This document shows positions 39,952 through 48,872 of a stretch of 64,000 nt of DNA, piece by piece. Position 1 is the first letter of the stretch. Every line of letters begins with the position of its first letter. This DNA is from Gordonia soli NBRC 108243 (lineage in GTDB: Bacteria > Actinomycetota > Actinomycetes > Mycobacteriales > Mycobacteriaceae): the NCBI RefSeq assembly GCF_000334455.1, contig NZ_BANX01000019.1, positions 1 to 64,000 of the forward strand, written 5' to 3'. The notes beneath the pieces are model-generated. The model saw only the letters and a list, made by a program, of their open reading frames with translations, was not told the DNA's origin and did no database searches. Position numbers and translations under genes: made by a program.

Positions 39952-40851
39952 TCAGCGCCGGTCGTCGGCGTCCACGGTCGCCGGCTCCCCGACCTCGTCG
40001 GTCGTGCCCGCATCCGCATCGACCCGGTCGGCATCGGCGTCGGGAACCGCGACCTGTGCGGTCGACACCGAGTCGTGGACCGCCACGACGATCACGGTCA
40101 CGTTGTCGTGTGCACCGAGCCCCAGCGCGGCATCGACCAGCGCCTCCGCGGCCACCTCCGAGTCGGGCGAGTCGGCCAGGATGCCCTCGATCTCCTCGTC
40201 GGGCAGTTCGCCGGTCAAGCCGTCCGAGCAGACCAGCAGGAGGTCCCCCGGCAGTGCCTCGAAGGAGAAGAAGTCGGCCTGCGGCTCGACCATCCCGGCA
40301 CCCAGCGCGCGGGTGATGACGTTGCGGCGCGGGTCGACCCGGGCCTGCTCTTTGGTGATGAAGCCCGCGTCGACGAACTCCTGCACCTGCGAGTGGTCGA
40401 TGGTCAGCTGCTCCAGGACCCCCGCCTGATAACGGTAGGTCCGAGAATCGCCGATGTTGAGCACCAGCCAGTGCGGTCGGCCCTCGTGGGTCACCAGGAC
40501 CAGACCGGTGGCCGTGGTGCCGGCCCGACGCTCGGACTCGGTGGAGATCTCACCGATCTTGGTCTGCGCGGTGGACAGCAGATCGATCAGCGCGGCCTGG
40601 GTCTCCCCCTGGTCGACACTGGCCTCGACGTCGGCGAGCGTCAGCAGCGCGGCCTCGCTGGCCAACTCGCCGCTGTCGTGCCCGCCCATGCCGTCGGCGA
40701 GCAGGTAGCGCCCCGGCAAGGCCAGGGCCGCATCCTCGTTGGTCTCCCGCACCCGACCGACATTGCAGGCGACCGACCACTCCAGTCGTAGATCGCCGAG
40801 GATGTCGGTGCCCGATCGGGAAGCATCCCGAACTATGGTCGCCGCGTTCAT
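39952..40851 (-). CDS. PP2C-family serine/threonine phosphatase
   Basis: 299 residues. PPM/PP2C motifs in order: GRVRETNEDA, YLLADGMGGHDSGE with the metal-binding Asp-Gly, TATGLVLV, NIGDSRTYRY, LLLVCSDGLTGELPD and GAHDNVTVIVV. It removes phosphate from Ser/Thr proteins. The C-terminal ~50 residues are acidic and low-complexity. The ATG at 40851 has no Shine-Dalgarno. A TAGGAT hexamer at 40861-40866 (reverse strand) lies only 9 bases before it, so the mRNA may be nearly leaderless. It is the first gene of a PP2C-FHA-LuxR cluster. Confidence 0.92.
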   Translation of the reverse strand: MNAATIVRDASRSGTDILGDLRLEWSVACNVGRVRETNEDAALALPGRYLLADGMGGHDSGELASEAALLTLADVEASVDQGETQAALIDLLSTAQTKIGEISTESERRAGTTATGLVLVTHEGRPHWLVLNIGDSRTYRYQAGVLEQLTIDHSQVQEFVDAGFITKEQARVDPRRNVITRALGAGMVEPQADFFSFEALPGDLLLVCSDGLTGELPDEEIEGILADSPDSEVAAEALVDAALGLGAHDNVTVIVVAVHDSVSTAQVAVPDADADRVDADAGTTDEVGEPATVDADDRR

Positions 40852-40957
40852 GGTCAGCAGATCCTACCGGTGCGACGCGCCCGGGACGCGATGGTCATCC
40901 GATCGATCGCGTCGGCCGATGACGGACGAGCCCCGAAGGCGAACGCGCGTCCCACGC

Positions 40958-41914
40958 CTACCAGCCGCGCTCGGCGAGGCGGTGCGGCTGTGGGATGTCG
41001 TCGACGTTGATCCCGACCATCGCCTCACCGAGTCCGCGCGAGACCTTGGCGAGGACGTCGGGATCGTCGTGGAAGGTCGTCGCCTGGACGATCGCGGCGG
41101 CACGCTGAGCCGGGTTGCCCGACTTGAAGATGCCCGAGCCGACGAACACACCCTCGGCGCCGAGCTGCATCATCATCGCGGCGTCGGCCGGCGTGGCGAT
41201 ACCGCCCGCGGTGAACAGGGTGACCGGGAGCTTGCCGAGCTCGGCGACCTCGGCGACGAGCTCGTATGGCGCCTGCAATTCCTTGGCCGCGACGAACAGC
41301 TCGTCCTTGGGCAGCGAGGTCAGGCGTCGGATCTCCCCGCGGATCTTGCGCATGTGGGTGGTGGCGTTGGAGACGTCACCGGTTCCGGCCTCACCCTTGC
41401 TGCGGATCATCGCCGCGCCCTCGGTGATCCGGCGCAGTGCCTCACCCAGGTTGGTCGCACCGCACACGAACGGCACGGTGAACGCCCACTTGTCGATGTG
41501 GTTGCTGTAGTCGGCCGGGGTCAGGACCTCGGACTCGTCGATGTAGTCGACACCGAGACTCTGCAGCACCTGCGCCTCGACGAAGTGACCGATCCGGGCC
41601 TTCGCCATGACCGGGATGCTGACCGCGGCGATGATGCCGTCGATCATGTCGGGATCGCTCATCCTCGAGACGCCACCCTGCGCCCGGATGTCGGCGGGGA
41701 CGCGCTCGAGCGCCATCACGGCCACCGCTCCGGCGTCCTCGGCCACCTTGGCCTGCTCCGGTGTGACGACGTCCATGATCACGCCGCCCTTGAGCATCTC
41801 CGCCATGCCGCGCTTGACGCGGGCGGTGCCCGGACCGACGGGGCCCTCATCGGGGCCGACGCCGTTGATCCGTGCGTCCGGTCCGGGAGTGTTCCCTGAC
41901 TGGATAGTTGTCAC
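40958..41914 (-). CDS. pdxS: Pyridoxal 5'-phosphate synthase lyase subunit PdxS
   Basis: 318 residues from a GTG at 41914 with CAGGAGA six bases upstream. It is a TIM-barrel enzyme that makes PLP from ribose 5-phosphate, glyceraldehyde 3-phosphate and ammonia supplied by PdxT. Clear signatures are [55 protein letters not shown] and [14 protein letters not shown]. Its separation from pdxT by the tesB and phosphatase/FHA/LuxR genes differs from mycobacteria. Confidence 0.97.
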   Translation of the reverse strand: MTTIQSGNTPGPDARINGVGPDEGPVGPGTARVKRGMAEMLKGGVIMDVVTPEQAKVAEDAGAVAVMALERVPADIRAQGGVSRMSDPDMIDGIIAAVSIPVMAKARIGHFVEAQVLQSLGVDYIDESEVLTPADYSNHIDKWAFTVPFVCGATNLGEALRRITEGAAMIRSKGEAGTGDVSNATTHMRKIRGEIRRLTSLPKDELFVAAKELQAPYELVAEVAELGKLPVTLFTAGGIATPADAAMMMQLGAEGVFVGSGIFKSGNPAQRAAAIVQATTFHDDPDVLAKVSRGLGEAMVGINVDDIPQPHRLAERGW

Positions 41915-41940
41915 CTGGTCTCCTGAGTCTCGGTGCGAGC

Positions 41941-41978
41941 GTCGGTTCCCACCGACGTGCAGTTCACAGTCGATTCTA
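41941..41978 (-). promoter_or_regulatory. Candidate pdxS promoter and leader hairpin
   Basis: On the reverse strand TAGAAT (41978 to 41973) is a good -10 hexamer about 60 bases before the pdxS GTG; the -35 is poor. The predicted leader contains a perfect 6-bp stem, GTCGGT at 41941-41946 with ACCGAC at 41951-41956. No PLP riboswitch or MocR-type site is recognised. Confidence 0.4.
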
Positions 41979-42056
41979 GGCGAGGGCACTCGCGTGCCGG
42001 TCACCCGCGTCCTGTACCGCTCGACGTGATCGCGCGACCCCGTCGGGCGCGGACGA

Positions 42057-42590
42057 TCAGAAATTGGTCGGCGTGATCCGCTCGATGATCTCGAAGTACT
42101 GCGGCAGTTCCGCGGTGCCGCCGAGGTGCAGCCAGCGGACCGCCCGACGCTCGGCGAGACCGCGAGTGTCGCGCACGGCATCGTTGTAGAAGCGCCGCGC
42201 CATCATCACGCGGGTCTCGGCATCGGCGAGCTCCACCACCAGCGCCGGTGGTCGCGACTCGGTGTCGGTGCGGGCCAGCACCGCCGACATGGTGTTCTCT
42301 GCCTGCTCGCGCAGGATCGGCGCGGCGTGCTCGGCCTGATCCGCCGCCGCCGCGAGTTCGCGACCGGCCGACTTCACGTCCGGATCACTGCTGTAGCTCA
42401 TCCCCGCAGCGACCGCGCGGGCCACGACCGAACGACGTGCCAGAGCCGCCTCAAGCGCCTGCCGCGCCAGGTCGACCCGCACGTTCAGCCGATCCAACCG
42501 GTTGGCCGTCTGATAGGCCCACCCCGCGATCAGCACCACGACAATGGCCACCGCGATCACGATGGTCAGCGTCAATCCCGAAACTGTCAT
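42057..42590 (-). CDS. LemA-like membrane protein
   Basis: 177 residues. One N-terminal transmembrane helix ([17 protein letters not shown]) is followed by a long helical domain. [21 protein letters not shown] and [14 protein letters not shown] resemble the LemA helix motifs. The end ([13 protein letters not shown]) is not LemA-like. Function is unknown. It lies 46 bases downstream of the pimA-side intergenic gap on the same strand, between pimA and pdxS, where mycobacteria also have a small membrane protein gene. Confidence 0.65.
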   Translation of the reverse strand: MTVSGLTLTIVIAVAIVVVLIAGWAYQTANRLDRLNVRVDLARQALEAALARRSVVARAVAAGMSYSSDPDVKSAGRELAAAADQAEHAAPILREQAENTMSAVLARTDTESRPPALVVELADAETRVMMARRFYNDAVRDTRGLAERRAVRWLHLGGTAELPQYFEIIERITPTNF

Positions 42591-42636
42591 CCCTCCCTCT
42601 CCGGTCCCCGTGCCGGCCGCGGACTCTCGCCGGCGA

Positions 42637-43761
42637 TCAGTCGGAGACCACCACCGGTCCAGCGCCGACGGTCACCGTGTCATAGACGCGCAGGATCTGG
42701 TCCGCCACCCTGGACCAGTCGTACCGTGCCGCCCGGGCGCGTCCCCGGGCGACCAGATCGGCGCGTGCGTCGTCGTCGGACAGCAACTCGACGATGCTCG
42801 TCGCGAGGTCGTCCGCCGAACCGGTCGGGACCAGCCGGCCGGCCGTCCCGTCGTCGAGCACGCGTCGGAATGCATTCAGGTCGCTGGCGATCACCGCCGC
42901 GCCCGCCGCCATCGCCTCCACCAGCACGATGCCGAAACTCTCACCGCCGAGGTTGGGCGCGCAGTACACATCTGCCGAACGCAGCGCACGCGCCTTCGTC
43001 TCGTCGTCGACCTGCCCGAGGAACACCAGGTGGTCGGACAGTGCACCGGCACGCCGACGCAGCGCACGTTCGTTGCCGCCACCGACCACCAGCACCCGCA
43101 GGTCCCCGAATCTTTCCACGACAGTCGGCAGCGCGCGCATCAGGACGTCGATTCCCTTGCGCGGCTCGTCGTATCGCCCGAGAAACAGTACCGATCGTCC
43201 CGGATGCGGGTATCCCGGCAGGGGTTCGGCGGTCGCGAACCCGCCGACGTCGATGCCGTTGGGGATCTCCACCGCATCCGAACCGAGAGACTCCATCTGC
43301 CAACGACGAGCGAGTTCGGAGACGGCGATCTTGCCGGCAATACGCTCGTGATACGGGCGTAGAATGCCCTGGAACACGGTGAGCCACAACGATTTCGTCG
43401 TCGACGTGTGGAACGTCGTGACGATCGGACCGGAGGCCACCATCAAGCTGAGCATCGAGATGCTCGGCGAGTTCGGTTCGTGTACGTGCAGGACGTCGAA
43501 GTCGCCGTCGGCGATCCATCGACGCAGGCGCAGGTAGCCGTGCGGGCTGAAGTTCACCCGGGAGACGGAGCCGTTGTACGGGATCGCCAGCGCCGGACCG
43601 GCCGAGACCACATACTCCGGCAACGACGTGTCCGCCGCCGCCGGCGCGAGCACGCTGACCTCGTGTCCGCGGTCGATGAACACACCGGCCAACTCGACGA
43701 CGTGTGCCTGGACCCCGCCGGGAACGTCGAACGAGTACGGGCAGATCATGCCGATCCTCAC
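42637..43761 (-). CDS. pimA: Phosphatidyl-myo-inositol alpha-mannosyltransferase PimA
   Basis: 374 residues from a GTG at 43761 that overlaps the patA stop. GT4 family: N-terminal MICPYSFDVPGGVQAHV, the GRYDEPRKGIDVL donor-binding segment, and the E-x7-E motif in GGESFGIVLVEAMAAG. It transfers the first mannose from GDP-mannose to phosphatidylinositol at the cytoplasmic face, starting PIM, lipomannan and lipoarabinomannan synthesis. It lies in the conserved pgsA-patA-pimA cluster. Confidence 0.95.
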   Translation of the reverse strand: MRIGMICPYSFDVPGGVQAHVVELAGVFIDRGHEVSVLAPAAADTSLPEYVVSAGPALAIPYNGSVSRVNFSPHGYLRLRRWIADGDFDVLHVHEPNSPSISMLSLMVASGPIVTTFHTSTTKSLWLTVFQGILRPYHERIAGKIAVSELARRWQMESLGSDAVEIPNGIDVGGFATAEPLPGYPHPGRSVLFLGRYDEPRKGIDVLMRALPTVVERFGDLRVLVVGGGNERALRRRAGALSDHLVFLGQVDDETKARALRSADVYCAPNLGGESFGIVLVEAMAAGAAVIASDLNAFRRVLDDGTAGRLVPTGSADDLATSIVELLSDDDARADLVARGRARAARYDWSRVADQILRVYDTVTVGAGPVVVSD

Positions 43762-44726
43762 GGCGCGACCTCCCCGGTTCCGAGGCCGTTGGTCGGGTCC
43801 GCCGATCCGTGATCGTCCGGGACACCGATCCGGGCGCGTCGTTCGGCCGACCAGTCCGCCTCCCACAGCGGCTGCAGCATGTGCCAGTCGGCCGGGTGCG
43901 CGGCGATGTTGGCCTCGAAGGCCGTGGCCAAGGCCTGCGTCGCGGCCTCGACACCCCCGGACACATCGATCGGTTCACCCACGGACGCCATGGACATCGG
44001 CGCCTCGGTGAACCAGTGGTGGACCGGCAGCAGTGCCGCACCGGTCTCGATGGCGAGTCGCGCCGATCCCGCAGGCATCCGGGTCGGCTCGCCGAAGAAC
44101 GTGACCGGAACACCGTGGCGCGCCAGATCACGCTCACCGAGCAGGCAGATTATCCCGCCCGCCCGCAAGCGTTCGGCGAGCTGCTCGAACGGCGGCTGCT
44201 CACCACCGCTGAGCGGGAAGATCTCGAACCCCAGGGACTCGCGGTAGGCGACGAACTGGTCGAACAACGACTCCGGTTGCAGCCGTTCGGCGACAGTCGC
44301 GAACTGACCGTAGTTCTGGACCAGCCAGACCCCTGCCATGTCCCAGTTGCCGGAGTGTGGCAGAGCCAGGATCACGCCCTTGCCCCGGTCGTGGGCCGCA
44401 CGCAACCGATCGCGGTCGGGTTGCGGCAGTGTCAGCGTGGCGGCTCGCGCAGCCAGATCCTCGGCGGGCAGTCGGAACGCCTCACACCAGTAGCGCGCAT
44501 ATGAGCGGACCGCATCGGCGACGAGGTCGTCCGGGACCCGGTCCGGCGGCACGCCGATCACCCTGGAGAGATTGCGACGCAGTTGGTCTGGTCCGCCGTT
44601 GCGGCGACCGGCGAGACCGCCGACCCGGTCGAACAGGCCACGCGCGAGGCGCTCGGGTGCGTAGCGCACGGCAGCCCAACCGGCCCGGTATCCGAGGTCG
44701 GCGAGCTGTGCGGACAACGTGGTCAT
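43758..44726 (-). CDS. patA: PIM acyltransferase PatA
   Basis: 322 residues from an ATG at 44726 with GGGGGAGA upstream. LpxL/HtrB-type acyltransferase fold with the H-x4-D catalytic motif in LALPHSGNWDMAG, then LLGERDLARHGVPVTFFGEP. It acylates the mannose added by PimA, giving acylated PIM1/PIM2 (Rv2611c function). The order pgsA-patA-pimA with overlapping starts and stops makes this a single lipid-anchor operon. Confidence 0.93.
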   Translation of the reverse strand: MTTLSAQLADLGYRAGWAAVRYAPERLARGLFDRVGGLAGRRNGGPDQLRRNLSRVIGVPPDRVPDDLVADAVRSYARYWCEAFRLPAEDLAARAATLTLPQPDRDRLRAAHDRGKGVILALPHSGNWDMAGVWLVQNYGQFATVAERLQPESLFDQFVAYRESLGFEIFPLSGGEQPPFEQLAERLRAGGIICLLGERDLARHGVPVTFFGEPTRMPAGSARLAIETGAALLPVHHWFTEAPMSMASVGEPIDVSGGVEAATQALATAFEANIAAHPADWHMLQPLWEADWSAERRARIGVPDDHGSADPTNGLGTGEVAP

Positions 44727-44745
44727 CGTCTCCCCCGTCGTTCGC

Positions 44746-45516
44746 TCAGGTGGTGCCCGGCCGTGCGGCCGGATCGTCGGCCGCGGGCGGTTCGTCCCGG
44801 TCGGGCTGCGCGACGGTCCCGGGGTCGACCGCGGTATCGGGGTGGGCTGCGGTACGGGGATCGGCTGCCGTGTCGGCGTCGGCAACCTCCGGGGGCGCGA
44901 TCGAGATGAGGTCTCGGGCGCCCGGCGAGCGATAGATCGACCACATCCGCTGGCCGACCGTGATGACGCTGCCGACGGCGAGCAGCCACATGGCCACGTG
45001 GATCGCCCACGGCAGACCGAGCCCGGTGAAGCCGGCGCCGACGAGCACGATGATCAGCCGGTCCGGTCGCTCGATCAGACCGCCGTCGCCGTCGAGCCCG
45101 CTGGCCTCGGCTCGCGCTTTGGCGTAGGAGATGACCTGCGAGGTCACCAGGCAGATCATCGTCGCGACGAACAACAACCGATGCGGCTGCTCGACGGTGC
45201 ACCACCACGCCAGGCCGGCGAAGATCGCACCATCGGCGATGCGGTCGCACGTGGCGTCCAGAACCGAGCCGAACCGCGTGCCACCACCGCGCGCCCGCGC
45301 CATGGCACCGTCGAGCATGTCGAACATCACGAACAGCCAGATCACCATCGTGCCCCAGAACAGCTGGCCCATCGGGAACAGCGTCAGGGCGGCGGCGATG
45401 GTCGCCACCGTGCCGATCAGGGTCATCATGTCGGGCGTGAGGCCGGTGCGCAGCAACGCCCGCCCCATCGGGAGGGTCACCTTGGACACCGATGCGCGGC
45501 CACGGATGCTCAGCAC
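44746..45516 (-). CDS. pgsA: CDP-alcohol phosphatidyltransferase (phosphatidylinositol phosphate synthase)
   Basis: 256 residues from a GTG at 45516 with AAGGAG eight bases upstream. The CDP-alcohol motif is complete (DMLDGAMARARGGGTRFGSVLD, spread over the D-G-x2-A-R-x8-G-x3-D spacing and ending in DRIAD). About six membrane helices follow. In mycobacteria this gene joins CDP-diacylglycerol and inositol phosphate to make PIP, the precursor of phosphatidylinositol. The C-terminal ~60 residues are a hydrophilic Asp/Pro/Ala repeat-like tail (DTAADPRTAAHPDTAVDPG), unusual for the family. Confidence 0.93.
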   Translation of the reverse strand: MLSIRGRASVSKVTLPMGRALLRTGLTPDMMTLIGTVATIAAALTLFPMGQLFWGTMVIWLFVMFDMLDGAMARARGGGTRFGSVLDATCDRIADGAIFAGLAWWCTVEQPHRLLFVATMICLVTSQVISYAKARAEASGLDGDGGLIERPDRLIIVLVGAGFTGLGLPWAIHVAMWLLAVGSVITVGQRMWSIYRSPGARDLISIAPPEVADADTAADPRTAAHPDTAVDPGTVAQPDRDEPPAADDPAARPGTT

Positions 45517-45562
45517 TTCGGCGCTCCTTCCGCTCGGCGACCCTCGGCGACTCCGCAGCTCG

Positions 45563-46168
45563 TCACGGTTCGGTGGACGTTCGATCGGACGGATTCTGGT
45601 CGGTCCCGGAGGGCTCGAATCGGGTCCAGGCGTCCGCGAGCAGGGACCGCGTGTCGCGGAGCAACTGTGGCATGACCTTCGTCTCCCCGACAACCGTGAT
45701 GAAGTTCGCGTCGCCCACCCAGCGCGGGACGATGTGCTGGTGCAGGTGCTCGGCGAGTGATCCGCCTGCGGCGCTGCCCAGATTGAGTCCGACGTTGAAC
45801 GCATTGGGGTTGGACACCGACTTGATGGTCCTGATCATCCGCTGGGTGAAAGCCATCAGCTCGTCGGATTCCGTGCGGGTCAGATCCTCTAGATCGGCGA
45901 CCTGCCGATACGGGACGATCATGGTGTGCCCGGGGTTGTAGGGGTACAGGTTCAGCACGGCGTAGACGGACTCGCCGCGCGCGACGATCAGCCCGTCCTC
46001 GTCCGACTTGCGCGGAATGTCGAGGAACGGGTGACCGGTCGCCTTCTCCGACGCCGGCGGGTCTGCCGTGATGTAGGTCATCCGGTGCGGACTCCACAAC
46101 CGCTGCAGCCGATCCGGGACGCCGACGCCCTCGTCCCGGATGCCGCCCCCGCCGGGGGCCTCAGCCAC
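45563..46168 (-). CDS. HIT-domain Ap4A phosphorylase-like protein
   Basis: 201 residues from a GTG at 46168 that overlaps the thrS stop. The histidine triad is [30 protein letters not shown] and [14 protein letters not shown] are also typical. The mycobacterial gene in this position (Rv2613c) is an Ap4A phosphorylase, and the same role is likely: breakdown of the diadenosine tetraphosphate made by aminoacyl-tRNA synthetases. This is fitting for a gene coupled to thrS. Confidence 0.9.
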   Translation of the reverse strand: MAEAPGGGGIRDEGVGVPDRLQRLWSPHRMTYITADPPASEKATGHPFLDIPRKSDEDGLIVARGESVYAVLNLYPYNPGHTMIVPYRQVADLEDLTRTESDELMAFTQRMIRTIKSVSNPNAFNVGLNLGSAAGGSLAEHLHQHIVPRWVGDANFITVVGETKVMPQLLRDTRSLLADAWTRFEPSGTDQNPSDRTSTEP

Positions 46169-48233
46169 GGTCCGCCTCGACGCCGGTGTCGATCGCGAGC
46201 AGCTCGGCGGTCGGCGACTCGTTGCGCCGCGACCTGACCCAGCTGTCGACGAGCTCGATGGCGTCCGCGACCGGCACGCCGTTGACCTGGGTCCCGTCCC
46301 GGAACCGGAAGCTGACCGCGTCGGCCGCCACGTCACGTTCGCCGGCCAGCAGCATGAACGGCACCTTGCCGGTGGTGTGGTTGCGGATCTTCTTCTGCAT
46401 CCGGTCGTCGGAGTGATCGACCTCGGCACGCACACCGCGCTTCTTGAGCTGGGTGACCACGTCCTGCAGGTGATCGGCAAACGCCTCGGCGACCGGGATG
46501 CCGACGACCTGCACCGGGGCGAGCCAAGCCGGGAACGCACCGGCGTAGTGCTCGGTGAGGACGCCGAAGAACCGCTCGATGGACCCGAAGAGTGCCCGGT
46601 GGATCATCACCGGCCGCTTCTTGGTGCCGTCGGAGGCCGTGTACTCGAGCTCGAAGAGCTCCGGCTCGAAGAAGTCGAGCTGCAGCGTGGACATCTGCCA
46701 GGTACGTCCCAGTGCGTCACGCGCCTGCACGGAGATCTTCGGTCCGTAGAACGCCGCGCCCCCCGGGTCGGGGACCAGTTCCAGTCCGGACCGCTCCCCG
46801 ACCTCGCGCAGGGTGTCCGTCGCCTGTTCCCACAGTTCGTCGGTGCCGACGAACTTCTTCGGGTCCTTGGTCGACAACTCGAGGTAGAAGTCGTCGAGGC
46901 CGTAGTCCTTCAGCAGGTCCAACACGAACTGCAGGGTGCTCGTCAGCTCCTCGACGACCTGCTCCTGCGTGCAGTAGATGTGGGCGTCGTCCTGGGTGAA
47001 GCCGCGTGCGCGGGTCAGGCCGTGGATGACACCGGACTTCTCGTAGCGGTAGACGGAGCCGAACTCGAAGAGCCGCAACGGCAACTCGCGATACGACCGT
47101 CCGCGCGAACGGAAGATCAGGTTGTGCATCGGACAGTTCATGGGCTTGACGTAGTAGTCCTGCCCCGGCTTGCGCACGGTCCCGTCGTCGTTGTACTCCG
47201 CGTCGAGGTGCATCGGCGGGAACATCCCGTCGGCGTACCAGTCGAGGTGACGCGAGACCTCGAACAGATGCCCCTTGGTCAGGTGCGGGGTGTTGACGAA
47301 CTCGTACCCGGCCGTCACATGCTGCGCCCGCGAGTAGTCCTCCATCTCCTTGCGGATGATCCCGCCCTTGGGGTGGAAGACCGGCAGCCCCGAACCGAGC
47401 TCGTCGGGGAAGCTGAACAGATCGAGTTCGGCACCTAGCTTCCGGTGATCGCGGCGCTCTGCCTCGGCGAGCAGTTCGAGGTAGGCGTCCTGGGCCTCGG
47501 CGGACTCCCATGCGGTGCCGTACACACGCTGAAGATCGGCGTTGTCCTGGTCGCCGCGCCAGTAGGCCGCCGAGCTCCGGGTCAACTTGAACGCCGCGAT
47601 GTACTTGGTGGTCGGGACGTGGGGTCCGCGGCACAGGTCGCCCCAGATCCGTTCGCCGGTGCGCGGATTGAGGTTGTCGTAGGCGGTCAGTTCTCCGGCG
47701 CCGACCTCCATGACCTCGGGATCGTCGGCCGACCCCTTGTCGTCGACCAGCTCGAGTTTGTACGGCTCACCGGCCAGTTCCGCCTTCGCCTCGTCGGTGG
47801 ACGCGTAGACCCGCCGGGAGAACCGCTGTCCCGACTTGATGATCTGCTTCATCTTCTTCTCGAGGGCACTCAGGTCCTCGGGGGTGAAGGGCTCGGCGAC
47901 ATCGAAGTCGTAGTAGAAGCCGTCCCGGATCGGCGGGCCGATGCCGAGCTTGGCGTCGGGGTGGAGATCCTGCACCGCCTGCGCGAGCACGTGCGCCGCC
48001 GAGTGACGGATCACGCTGCGCCCGTCCTCGGTATCGGCGGCGACCGGGGTGACGTCGGTGTCGGCGTCGGGCGCCCACGAGAGGTCGCGGAGCACGCCGG
48101 TGTCGTCACGGACCACGACGATCGCCTGCGGGCCCTTGTTCGGGAGTTCGAGTTCCCGCAGTGCCGTGCCCGCGGTGGTCCCGGCCGGCACACGGATCGT
48201 GGCGGGGGTGGTCACCTTGATGTCGTCGGGCAC
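46161..48233 (-). CDS. thrS: Threonyl-tRNA synthetase
   Basis: 690 residues from a GTG at 48233 with CAGGAG nine bases upstream. TGS-like N-terminus ([17 protein letters not shown]), editing domain with [11 protein letters not shown], catalytic core with [23 protein letters not shown] and [18 protein letters not shown] text ([14 protein letters not shown]), and a C-terminal anticodon-binding domain. It starts the thrS-HIT-pgsA-patA-pimA operon, the same order as mycobacteria. A candidate operator overlaps its promoter. Confidence 0.97.
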   Translation of the reverse strand: MPDDIKVTTPATIRVPAGTTAGTALRELELPNKGPQAIVVVRDDTGVLRDLSWAPDADTDVTPVAADTEDGRSVIRHSAAHVLAQAVQDLHPDAKLGIGPPIRDGFYYDFDVAEPFTPEDLSALEKKMKQIIKSGQRFSRRVYASTDEAKAELAGEPYKLELVDDKGSADDPEVMEVGAGELTAYDNLNPRTGERIWGDLCRGPHVPTTKYIAAFKLTRSSAAYWRGDQDNADLQRVYGTAWESAEAQDAYLELLAEAERRDHRKLGAELDLFSFPDELGSGLPVFHPKGGIIRKEMEDYSRAQHVTAGYEFVNTPHLTKGHLFEVSRHLDWYADGMFPPMHLDAEYNDDGTVRKPGQDYYVKPMNCPMHNLIFRSRGRSYRELPLRLFEFGSVYRYEKSGVIHGLTRARGFTQDDAHIYCTQEQVVEELTSTLQFVLDLLKDYGLDDFYLELSTKDPKKFVGTDELWEQATDTLREVGERSGLELVPDPGGAAFYGPKISVQARDALGRTWQMSTLQLDFFEPELFELEYTASDGTKKRPVMIHRALFGSIERFFGVLTEHYAGAFPAWLAPVQVVGIPVAEAFADHLQDVVTQLKKRGVRAEVDHSDDRMQKKIRNHTTGKVPFMLLAGERDVAADAVSFRFRDGTQVNGVPVADAIELVDSWVRSRRNESPTAELLAIDTGVEADRG

Positions 48234-48260
48234 GGTGCTGGACTCCTGATCGATCGGCGG

Positions 48261-48310
48261 CGACCGCGCTGCGGTCGTCGAGGGGTGGTCGGATGCTGTA
48301 CAGCATGGTA
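48261..48310 (-). promoter_or_regulatory. thrS promoter with overlapping palindrome and leader hairpin
   Basis: On the reverse strand TACCAT (48310 to 48305) is a plausible -10. The perfect 14-bp palindrome ATGCTGTACAGCAT (48293-48306) covers its end and the predicted transcription start. Downstream in the leader, CGACCGC (48261-48267) pairs with GCGGTCG (48271-48277) around a GCT loop. An operator-controlled promoter is inferred; this is not a T-box. Confidence 0.5.
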
Positions 48311-48364
48311 TCCGCGCGTCGGTCGGCGCCGAGCACCGGCGACCGGGTTGGCACGACCTACAGG

Positions 48365-48790
48365 TCAGAAGATCGGACTCTGCAGCCAGCTCTGGTGCAA
48401 GCCCACCCATCCCGCGACGCTGCCGATCGCCCCGAGCAGCCACAACGTCACACAGACGATGGCAAAGGTCGCCAAGCCGAACAGCGCCTGCACCGACCAG
48501 TGCTGTTGCTTCATCCAGTCGAGCCAGAGGTCGTACTTGCCTCGCGCAAATGTCAAGAGGCGGTGCGCCCAGGTGAATTCCGACGCCAAGATGCCGAGTC
48601 CCAGGAAGACGATCAACCAGCCCGGCCCGGGATACGGGATGGCCACGATCCCGCCGGCCAGCACCATTGCGCCGATGAGGCCGACCCCGATGCGGTATCC
48701 CAGGTTCAGCTTGGGATCGCGGCGGATCACGTAGCGCCGTTTACGGGCCCAGACCCGCAGGTCCGTCCAGGTCGTCGACATGCTCCCCAT
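48365..48790 (-). CDS. TIGR02611-type small membrane protein
   Basis: 141 residues from an ATG at 48790 (another ATG at 48781 is possible). Hydrophobic segments [33 protein letters not shown] and [20 protein letters not shown] are joined by PYPGPG and [17 protein letters not shown]. This matches a conserved actinobacterial family of putative transmembrane proteins (PGPGW motif). Function unknown. It lies upstream of thrS on the same strand. Confidence 0.8.
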   Translation of the reverse strand: MGSMSTTWTDLRVWARKRRYVIRRDPKLNLGYRIGVGLIGAMVLAGGIVAIPYPGPGWLIVFLGLGILASEFTWAHRLLTFARGKYDLWLDWMKQQHWSVQALFGLATFAIVCVTLWLLGAIGSVAGWVGLHQSWLQSPIF

Positions 48791-48872
48791 CCGTCGGCGG
48801 GTCGTACCCCATCCGGTTGCACCGTGCCGCGGCGCCCAGCGGGACGCCGCAGATCTTCCTCCGATGTCCAGA

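Noticed and set aside
48234-48364. T-box riboswitch ahead of thrS
   Set aside because: No specifier loop or T-box bulge sequence seen; only a short hairpin and a palindrome.
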